A stretch of DNA of 12,078 nucleotides, taken from the NCBI GenBank assembly GCA_964495095.1, contig CAZBUH010000055.1, forward strand, positions 1 to 12,078, written 5' to 3'. This document shows, piece after piece, positions 7,339 through 12,078 of the stretch. The notes beneath the pieces were generated by a model, which ran no database searches, was not told the origin of the DNA, and worked only from the letters and a program-made list of their open reading frames with translations. The DNA is from CAZBUH01 sp964495095 (lineage in GTDB: Bacteria > Bacillota > Clostridia > Oscillospirales > Oscillospiraceae). Numbering within the stretch: position 1 is the stretch's first letter; every line of letters starts with the position of its first letter. The position numbers and the translations under genes are program-made.

Positions 7339-8079
7339 TTAGCCCTCCTTCTTGAAATTGGGGTTGCCCTCGGGGCCGTTGCTCACGACCTGCGGGTCTG
7401 TAAATGTCTCATAAGGCTGGGGGATTGCAGGATACAGCATGTAGTTATATCTGGAGGTATACGCCTCAAACTCATATGTCATGGGCATAAACGCCTTTGG
7501 CGGCTCGTCCGGAATAGGCTCCTTTGTAAAGTCGTTTCCGGCAGGGAAGCCCCAGTCGGTGCCTACGAACATGTGCCACATCTTCCACTCGCCGTTCTCC
7601 TTGACGAAATCGACGCCGTAGCGCTCATACATCCACATGGCGTCAACGCTGTCGGGATGGGCGACGGTGACCTGGCCGGGGGCATACCAGAGGCCCTGGG
7701 CAGTCTTGCCGTCTCCGGCTATCTCGATATAGGGGCTTGTGAGCTGATGCATGAGCATCTGGCCCAGGCCCAGGTTTTCGGGCTTGTTCTCTATATCGGG
7801 GTACTTCTTTATCATGGCATCAAGATCCTCCTGGTGGTCTATAACGCACTGCTCGCCGTAATATCTGCGGATCATGTCCATTCCCACCTGATAGCCCCAG
7901 CTCTGGCCGAAGGAGGCGGTTTTCTGATTTTCAGGCTCCTGCACCCATATCTCGTCCAGCTCCCTGAGGTGGAGGTTGTAGCCGTGATAATAGGCGTGCC
8001 TGGCCATTACGTTCTTAATTTCGATAACGTCCCACACCCGGCGGATACGCTCGTCATCTGTAAAAACTCTCTTGCTCAT
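7339..8079 (-). CDS. NTF2/SnoaL-like protein 2 (most complete active-site set)
   Basis: NTF2/SnoaL-like protein of 246 residues, longer than the usual 120-170 because of a C-terminal extension of about 75. It has VMARHAYYHG (24-33) in the first helix, SPYIEIAGDGKTAQGLWY (115-132), and MYERYGVDFVKENGEWK followed by MWHM (to about residue 170). It therefore keeps both the Tyr-Tyr-His helix and the WH strand that line the pocket in this fold. The C-terminal PAIPQPYETF motif is shared with its neighbours. An upstream ATG at 8097 overlaps the previous stop as ATGA. AGGAGG at 8092-8087 is placed 7 bases before the ATG at 8079, and the N terminus from there (MSKRVFTDDER) lines up with that of paralogue 1 (MKKEFTTEEL), so I chose 8079. 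Likely a dehydratase, isomerase or binding protein of the pathway; not determined. Confidence 0.86.
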   Translation of the reverse strand: MSKRVFTDDERIRRVWDVIEIKNVMARHAYYHGYNLHLRELDEIWVQEPENQKTASFGQSWGYQVGMDMIRRYYGEQCVIDHQEDLDAMIKKYPDIENKPENLGLGQMLMHQLTSPYIEIAGDGKTAQGLWYAPGQVTVAHPDSVDAMWMYERYGVDFVKENGEWKMWHMFVGTDWGFPAGNDFTKEPIPDEPPKAFMPMTYEFEAYTSRYNYMLYPAIPQPYETFTDPQVVSNGPEGNPNFKKEG

Positions 8080-8086
8080 GTCCTGT

Positions 8087-8092
8087 CCTCCT
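8087..8092 (-). promoter_or_regulatory. Ribosome binding site deciding the start of SnoaL-like gene 2
   Basis: AGGAGG on the minus strand, 7 bases before the ATG at 8079. The alternative ATG at 8097 lies upstream of this site and has only a weak GGA before it. Confidence 0.65.
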
Positions 8093-8093
8093 C

Positions 8094-8828
8094 TCATATT
8101 CCATAGCTGAAAGTCTCAGCAAAGGTGGCATATCTCTCGGGCAGCGGCGGGAAGGGCTTAAGAGGCCGCTTCTCGTGGAATATCTCGTGTACCTGCATGG
8201 GTACATTTGGCTCCGGCATTTTAAAATCCGCCAATGCTGCAAAGCGTGGGTCGGCCGTGGCCTTGGGATGCTCGGGCACGCCCCAGTTCTGGCCGGTGGG
8301 GCACCAGATATCCTCTGCGAACACCATATGCCAGATTTTCCAGGCTCCGTCCTCTTTTATGAAATCCACGCCCACACGGCCCCAGGAGTGATAGCTCTCA
8401 GGTCCCGAGGGGCCTATCTCAATATCGGCGCCCATAACGTACCAGATGCCCTTGGCGGTTTTGCCGTCCTCGGCCAGCTCGATAAGAGGCGTGGAGATAT
8501 TGCCGCATACAAGGTTGCCCACATTGAATATCTCATCAATGCTTTTGCCGCCCAGCTTCCCGGGGAAGGCTTTCTGCACAAGCTCGGTCTGGAGCGCTAT
8601 GCGGTCGTGCACAGCCTTGTAATATCCCTCTATGGCCTCGTAGCCCCTGTAATATCCGTTATTGAAGCCGAGGCAGGGATCCGGCGCCTTTTTGCACCAA
8701 TACTCATTCCAGATTTTGTCGTTCTGGCCGAGTATCTCATTGAAAGTGCGCTTGCCCATAAGGTTTTCGATTTCCCGGACGTCCTCCCAGCGGGAGGTAA
8801 GTTCTTCCGTGGTAAACTCTTTTTTCAT
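8094..8828 (-). CDS. NTF2/SnoaL-like protein 1, first gene of the operon
   Basis: NTF2/SnoaL-like protein of 244 residues. Paralogy to the next two genes shows in REIENLMGKR (18-27), STPLIELAEDGKTAKGIWY (112-130) and RVGVDFIKEDGAWKIWHM (151-168). The C-terminal PPLPERYATF (228-237) matches the PxIPxPYxT motif of the others. In the first helix the Tyr-Tyr-His of its sisters is replaced by Phe-Asn-Glu, while the WH of the last strand is retained, so its pocket chemistry must differ. It opens the transcript: AGGAGG (8840-8835) lies 6 bases before the ATG, and the promoter lies at 8871-8899. No signal peptide, so cytosolic. Substrate unknown. Confidence 0.86.
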   Translation of the reverse strand: MKKEFTTEELTSRWEDVREIENLMGKRTFNEILGQNDKIWNEYWCKKAPDPCLGFNNGYYRGYEAIEGYYKAVHDRIALQTELVQKAFPGKLGGKSIDEIFNVGNLVCGNISTPLIELAEDGKTAKGIWYVMGADIEIGPSGPESYHSWGRVGVDFIKEDGAWKIWHMVFAEDIWCPTGQNWGVPEHPKATADPRFAALADFKMPEPNVPMQVHEIFHEKRPLKPFPPLPERYATFAETFSYGI

Positions 8829-8870
8829 CTTGCGCCTCCTGTAAAATTTATTTGTGTTACATGTGTTTTT

Positions 8871-8899
8871 ATTTTATCATTGCTTTTTAATAAAGTAAA
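8871..8899 (-). promoter_or_regulatory. Promoter of the SnoaL/OYE operon
   Basis: Minus strand: TTTACT (8899-8894), 17-base spacer, TAAAAT (8876-8871), with TG one base upstream as an extended -10. Transcription should start near 8864. The inverted repeat 8900-8922 abuts the -35, the usual place for a LysR activator site. Confidence 0.65.
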
Positions 8900-8908
8900 A
8901 TATATAAT
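8880..8908 (+). promoter_or_regulatory. Promoter of the lysR-RACo pair
   Basis: Plus strand: TTGCTT (8880-8885), 17-base spacer, perfect TATAAT (8903-8908). It overlaps the divergent operon promoter, and its -10 lies within the inverted repeat, so a regulator bound there would block this promoter (negative autoregulation). Confidence 0.65.
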
Positions 8909-8922
8909 ACAATATTATATAT
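8900..8922. promoter_or_regulatory. Inverted repeat, candidate LysR operator
   Basis: A perfect 10-3-10 palindrome: ATATATAATA, spacer CAA, TATTATATAT. LysR regulators bind AT-rich dyads containing T-N11-A between divergent genes, and this is the only clear dyad in the 124-base gap. Because it is so AT-rich, chance symmetry is possible. Confidence 0.5.
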
Positions 8923-8952
8923 ATCATTTTAGTTATAAGGCTGGCGGTAAAA

Positions 8953-9801
8953 ATGGAGCTTAGGAATCTTCAGTATTTTCTCAAGGTGGCGGAGCATGAA
9001 AACATGACAAAGGCGGCGGAGGAGCTGCACGTGGCCCAGCCCGCCCTGAGCCGCGCCGTGCGGCTTTTGGAGGAGGAGCTTGGAGGCCCTCTTTTCGACA
9101 GGAACGGGAAAAACATAAAGCTCAACTACAGGGGCCGCGTGGCAAAGGGCCGGATAACCATGGTTTTCGCCCTTATAGACGACCTGTACAGCGCTCCCCC
9201 GGGCCAGCGGAGCGAGCTTGAGCTTTGCCTTGGGACGGTAAACGGCCCAATTATGCGCATAATCTCGGATTTCCAGAAGGTGGCGCCCGATATAAAGGTC
9301 ACGGTATCCAACAGCCGCGGCAATATAAAGGTGGTCTCCGGCGTGGCCGGGGAATACTCCACAGGCTGCGCGATTTTTAACGAGGAGCTTTTCCTCGCCG
9401 TACCGCCGGACGAGCAGGACTACAGGCCGAACATATTTTCTCTGGCGGATTTCGCCGACGCGCCCTTTATCCTGCCCCTTAAATCGGACACTCTCCGGGA
9501 CGATATAGACAGGCTGTGCCGCCAGGCGGGCTTCAGGCCGAAGGTGGCCTACGAAACGGACAACCCCGTTCTGGTGGAGGAGCTTGTGTCCGCCGGCATG
9601 GGCGTGGCCTTCTGGCCGGACGTCTCCTGGGGCACCAACTCCAGCGGGCGCACCCTCAAAATACACATCCAGCAGCCTGTATGCTGGCGCAATATTTTTA
9701 TAACCTGGAATCCGGACGTCCCCCTGACCTCGTCGGAGGAGCGGTTTGTTGACTTTTCAGCCGACTTTTTCTCCGCCTACCCGGACTCCGCGAGGTCATA
9801 A
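8953..9801 (+). CDS. LysR family transcriptional regulator, compact effector domain
   Basis: DNA-binding regulator, expected to control the divergent SnoaL/OYE operon and itself. The N-terminal winged helix-turn-helix covers about 1-60 (MELRNLQYFLKVAEHENMTK, AAEELHVAQPALSRAVRLLE, then LFDRNGKNIKLNYRGR), a textbook LysR start. The effector domain follows, with EELFLAVPPDEQ (144-155), PFILPLKSDTLRDDID and LVSAGMGVAFWPD. The total is 282 residues, slightly short. The stretch at about 124-145 appears to lack some 20 residues normally found between the first ligand-domain strands and the EELFLAVP strand, and the linker helix near 62-90 is also short. The frame is open throughout, so this is a compaction rather than a frameshift. 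The ribosome binding site is weak (GGCGG), fitting low expression. The stop is 3 bases before the RACo-like ATG, so the two are co-transcribed. Confidence 0.92.
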   Translation: MELRNLQYFLKVAEHENMTKAAEELHVAQPALSRAVRLLEEELGGPLFDRNGKNIKLNYRGRVAKGRITMVFALIDDLYSAPPGQRSELELCLGTVNGPIMRIISDFQKVAPDIKVTVSNSRGNIKVVSGVAGEYSTGCAIFNEELFLAVPPDEQDYRPNIFSLADFADAPFILPLKSDTLRDDIDRLCRQAGFRPKVAYETDNPVLVEELVSAGMGVAFWPDVSWGTNSSGRTLKIHIQQPVCWRNIFITWNPDVPLTSSEERFVDFSADFFSAYPDSARS

Positions 9802-9804
9802 GCC

Positions 9805-11394
9805 ATGAAAATAACCTTCCTTCCCTCCGGGAAAAGCATAATAGCCGGCTCCGGGGAAAGCCTGCTGGAGCTGTGCCGCCTGCTGGGCCTCAGCGCAGAC
9901 GCCCCCTGCGGCGGACAGGGCCGCTGCGGCAAATGCACGGTTTTGCCCGTCTCCGGCGAGCTCTCGCCTATGGACGAAAACGAGCTCTGGCTTCTGGGGC
10001 CGGAAAAAGCGGCCGCCGGGCTGCGCCTTGCCTGCCGCGCCGTACCTCTTACAGACTGCACGGTAAATCTGACCGCGTCGGCGCCGGACGCCTCTGCAAA
10101 AACCGTGCCGGCAGCGCTGCCGAGGTCCTTCTCCCCCGATAAAGGCATCGGCAAATACGGCGTGGCCTGCGATATCGGCACCACCTCCCTTGCCGTGCTG
10201 CTGTGGGATATGGAGCTTTGCTCCCTTCTCGCCTCAGAGTCCGGCGAAAATCCCCAGGGCGTATACGGCGCGGACGTTATCTCCCGCATAGCCTTCGCCT
10301 CCAAAAGCCCGGATAATCTCACCGCCCTCCGGACTGCCGTCCTCCGGGGGCTAAACCTCCTTATAGAAAAGGCCGCCGCCTCCGCCGGAATACGCCCCGA
10401 AAGCATATCCCGGGCCGCCGCCGTTGGGAACACCGCCATGAGCCATCTTTTTCTTGGCCGGGATCCCTCCGGTCTCGCGTTTTTCCCCTTTTCCCCGGCG
10501 TTTCGCGGCCCCGTAAGCCTCACGGCCCGGGAGGCGGGGCTGTGTATCCAGCCGGAGGGTGAGGTTTACGTAATGCCCAACATTGAGAGCCATGTGGGCT
10601 CCGACATAACCGCGGGGCTTCTGCTCTGCCGTCCCGATTTGGAGCCGGGGCTTCAGGTTTTTGCGGATGTGGGCACAAACGGCGAGATAGCGGCGTCCGA
10701 AAACGGCTCGCTTTTTGTCTGCTCCACGGCCGCAGGCCCCGCCTTCGAGGGGGCCTCCATAAAATGCGGTATGCGCGCCGCCCCCGGCGCCGTCTGTTCT
10801 GCGGATATCTCTGCCGGGGACGTTGTCTGCCGGACGGTGGATCAAAAAGCCCCAGCCGGCGTCTGCGGCTCCGGCCTTATCGACGCCATCGCCCTGCTGC
10901 TCGACACCGGCGCCGCCGACAGTACCGGCCGCCTTGCCTCCCGGGAAGAGGCCCTCCGCCGGGGCGTACCGGGTAAAATTGCGGAGCGCCTTGTAAGCAC
11001 CGGCGGCGAAAGGGAATTTCTCCTCTGCTCCGGCCTTTCCGGCCCCATAGTCATAACCCAGCGGGATATCCGGTCCGTACAGCTTGTAAAAAGCGCCGTC
11101 CGCTCCGGGATAGACCTGCTCACCGGCGGCAGGGAGATAGACCGCCTCACGGTGGCCGGGGCCTTTGGAAGCCGCATAAATCTGAAAAGCGCCGTAAGGC
11201 TCGGCCTTTTCCCGCCCGTCCCGCCGGGGCGCATCGTATCGGCGGGCAGCGCCGCCGTATACGGAGCCTCCATGGCCCTTATGTCCGGCAGCGCCAGGAA
11301 CGCGGCGCTGGAGCTGCTGCGCAGGGTGGAACACGTGGAGCTTGCCTCCGACGGGAGATTCCAGGAGCTGTTTATAAAAAACATGTCGTTCTGA
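9805..11394 (+). CDS. RACo-like 2Fe-2S / ASKHA-domain protein (reductive activator of corrinoid proteins)
   Basis: Matches the RACo family, which uses ATP hydrolysis to reduce inactive Co(II) corrinoid proteins to Co(I). An N-terminal plant-type ferredoxin domain (about 1-90) binds a 2Fe-2S cluster through Cys35, Cys41, Cys44 and Cys77 (APCGGQGRCGKC ... RLACR). After a short linker comes the actin/hexokinase-like (DUF4445) domain with GVACDIGTTSLAVLLWD (119-135), AAVGNTAMSHLFLG (205-218), ADVGTNGEIA (287-296), CSTAAGPAFEG (306-316), GVCGSGLID (352-360) and GAFGSRIN (452-459). 529 residues is at the short end of the family, mostly because the linker is reduced. A GAGG lies about 10 bases before the ATG. 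No corrinoid protein or methyltransferase is in the window, so its client is unknown. Pairing with LysR suggests it serves the divergent pathway or a nearby methyl-transfer step; this is inference. Confidence 0.9.
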   Translation: MKITFLPSGKSIIAGSGESLLELCRLLGLSADAPCGGQGRCGKCTVLPVSGELSPMDENELWLLGPEKAAAGLRLACRAVPLTDCTVNLTASAPDASAKTVPAALPRSFSPDKGIGKYGVACDIGTTSLAVLLWDMELCSLLASESGENPQGVYGADVISRIAFASKSPDNLTALRTAVLRGLNLLIEKAAASAGIRPESISRAAAVGNTAMSHLFLGRDPSGLAFFPFSPAFRGPVSLTAREAGLCIQPEGEVYVMPNIESHVGSDITAGLLLCRPDLEPGLQVFADVGTNGEIAASENGSLFVCSTAAGPAFEGASIKCGMRAAPGAVCSADISAGDVVCRTVDQKAPAGVCGSGLIDAIALLLDTGAADSTGRLASREEALRRGVPGKIAERLVSTGGEREFLLCSGLSGPIVITQRDIRSVQLVKSAVRSGIDLLTGGREIDRLTVAGAFGSRINLKSAVRLGLFPPVPPGRIVSAGSAAVYGASMALMSGSARNAALELLRRVEHVELASDGRFQELFIKNMSF

Positions 11395-11431
11395 GCGTTT
11401 TCCCGGAGGGCAAAAAGTTTTAATAGGCCCC

Positions 11432-11460
11432 TTGACATTTCAATCCTTTTGCTGTAAACT
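11432..11460 (+). promoter_or_regulatory. Promoter of the T-box/trpB transcript
   Basis: Perfect TTGACA (11432-11437), 17-base spacer and TAAACT (11455-11460). The predicted start is near 11467, just before the T-box stem I. Confidence 0.75.
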
Positions 11461-11466
11461 CATTTT

Positions 11467-11732
11467 AAACCATTGAGGGAGAATAGTAAGCTGTTCTTAA
11501 TGTCAAAGCGAGCCGCGGCCGGTGTGAGCGCGGTACAGGATGTACAGCCGAATGGCCTTCCGAGGGCAAACCAAAAGGATATTCCAAGTAGGGGCGACGG
11601 AGTTACCCTCCGTTAAAAGGGTCGCCGTATGATGGTACGGTATGAGCGGGCGCGAAAAAGCGTCAAGCCGGGTGGCACCGCAGGAGATTACATCCCCTGT
11701 CCCAGCAAGTAAACTGGGACAGGGGATTTTTT
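11467..11732 (+). ncRNA. T-box riboswitch, tryptophan (UGG) specifier
   Basis: tRNA-sensing leader that reads through when uncharged tRNA-Trp binds. It fills almost all of the 386-base gap between the RACo-like gene and trpB. Stem I base pairs GGGAG (11477-11481) with CTTCC (11557-11561), and GCTGT (11490-11494) with ACAGC (11544-11548). These frame a specifier loop with AGTA (11485-11488) on one side and GAA then TGG (11550-11555) on the other. A distal GGTGTGAG loop lies near 11519-11527. Further stems pair 11593-11598 with 11621-11626, and CCGTA with TACGG (11625-11640, stem III). The T-box sequence GGGTGGCACCGC is at 11670-11681; its TGGC bulge pairs with tRNA ending GCCA, i.e. discriminator G, as in bacterial tRNA-Trp. 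The transcript start is inferred from the promoter. Confidence 0.93.
11692..11732 (+). terminator. T-box regulated intrinsic terminator
   Basis: A perfect 14-bp stem (11692-11705 with 11714-11727) is followed by six Ts (11727-11732). Its 5' arm can instead pair with the T-box: CAGG (11681-11684) with CCTG (11696-11699), and GGG (11670-11672) with CCC (11701-11703), forming the competing antiterminator. Confidence 0.93.
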
Positions 11733-11780
11733 ATACCCGTCCCGAAACAACAAGCTATGTAAATGAAAGGAGCAGCCAAA

Positions 11781-12078
11781 ATGGAAGAGAAAATCCCCTA
11801 CAAAATTTATCTTAACGAATCTGAGATTCCCACAGCATGGTACAATGTCCGGGCGGATATGAAGGTAAAGCCCGCCCCCCTGCTGAATCCCGGCACCGGC
11901 AAGCCCATGACCGCCCAGGAGCTGAGCGCGGTTTTCTGCGAAGAGCTTATTAAGCAGGAGCTTGACAACGACACGCGGGAAATACCCATCCCCCAGGAGA
12001 TACGGGATTTTTACAAGATGTACCGTCCCTCCCCCCTTGTGCGGGCCTACTGTCTTGAGAAGGCCCTGGACACCCCGG
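11781..12078 (+). CDS. trpB: Tryptophan synthase beta chain, TrpB2 type (N-terminal part)
   Basis: PLP-dependent enzyme that joins indole and serine to make tryptophan. Only the first 99 residues are in the window; the TrpB2 form is normally about 450. The N terminus is characteristic of the TrpB2 (standalone, long) class rather than classical TrpB: KIYLNESEIPTAWYNVRAD, a LLNP(x)T(x)KPMTAQEL segment, FCEELIKQELDNDT, IPIPQEIRDFYKMYRPSPL and VRAYCLEKALDTP. The active-site Lys lies beyond the edge. AAAGGAG (11766-11772) is 8 bases before the ATG. A tryptophan T-box leader directly upstream independently supports a role in tryptophan supply. TrpB2 enzymes often work without TrpA, using free or scavenged indole, which would suit an indole-rich gut. 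Confidence 0.93.
   Translation, partial: MEEKIPYKIYLNESEIPTAWYNVRADMKVKPAPLLNPGTGKPMTAQELSAVFCEELIKQELDNDTREIPIPQEIRDFYKMYRPSPLVRAYCLEKALDTP

Noticed and set aside
5770..8106. Very long plus-strand open frame (about 778 codons) opposite the operon
   Set aside because: It lies antisense to four genes with clear families and ribosome binding sites. Its translation has no recognisable domain, and it is a by-product of GC-rich codon use on the other strand.
8880..8930. AT-rich repeat stretch as a possible attachment site or insertion scar
   Set aside because: It is fully explained by two divergent promoters and a regulator dyad. No direct repeats, transposase or tRNA gene is nearby.
10351..11334. 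Minus-strand open frame of 327 codons opposite the RACo-like gene
   Set aside because: Shadow of a gene with intact motifs; the translation is low-complexity Gly/Ala-rich and has no motif.
11395..11425. Possible terminator just after the RACo-like gene
   Set aside because: Only a short imperfect stem (TTTTCCC with GGGCAAAA) with a 3-base loop and no clear T run. Transcription end here cannot be supported.
11552..11554. ATG (methionine) as the T-box specifier
   Set aside because: It is followed by a purine, but the bulge TGGC predicts a tRNA with discriminator G, and the downstream gene makes tryptophan. TGG fits both.
1..12078. CRISPR arrays, insertion sequences, tRNA or rRNA genes
   Set aside because: No regularly spaced repeats, transposase-like frames, tRNA cloverleaf or rRNA segments were seen on either strand.

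Overview
The window looks like chromosomal DNA of a GC-rich member of the Bacillota, most likely an anaerobic gut-type clostridium of the Oscillospiraceae kind. The grounds are a tryptophan-type T-box leader, S-layer homology (SLH) repeats on a secreted glycosidase, strong AGGAGG ribosome binding sites, an Fe-S Old Yellow Enzyme-like reductase and a corrinoid-activator (RACo) type ASKHA protein. Taxonomy is inferred from gene content only.

Layout. (1) The 3' part of cysS (plus strand) enters from the left and ends at 776. It converges on a minus-strand pair across a strong hairpin (813-843). (2) That pair is a secreted SLH/GH5 endoglucanase-like protein (3834-2299) followed 40 bases later by a MATE efflux pump (2258-888). 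Its promoter is visible at 3868-3895. (3) A tightly packed minus-strand operon of five genes runs from 8828 down to 3954: three diverged NTF2/SnoaL-like paralogues, an unrecognised 189-residue protein, and a 648-residue OYE-type FMN/Fe-S/FAD reductase. It ends near a hairpin at 3898-3930. (4) Divergently, a compact LysR regulator (8953-9801) and a RACo-like 2Fe-2S/ASKHA protein (9805-11394) form a plus-strand pair. The 124-base gap between the two operons holds two overlapping divergent promoters and a 10-3-10 inverted repeat that suits a LysR operator. (5) A promoter and a complete T-box leader (about 11467-11732) precede the start of a TrpB2-type tryptophan synthase beta chain that runs off the right edge.

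Working together. The centre (3954-11394) reads as one LysR-controlled biotransformation module. SnoaL-fold proteins paired with a multi-domain OYE reductase recall the dehydratase/enoate-reductase logic of bile-acid 7-dehydroxylation (BaiE with BaiCD/BaiH), but the proteins here are much larger and come as three paralogues with complementary loss of candidate active-site residues. The reductase has Trp where OYE enzymes normally carry their proton-donating Tyr. The substrate cannot be read from the sequence; a steroid, bile acid, flavonoid or other plant or host small molecule is a reasonable guess. The RACo-like gene suggests an additional low-potential, possibly corrinoid-dependent step whose partner is not in the window. 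This module is the best candidate for an undescribed system.
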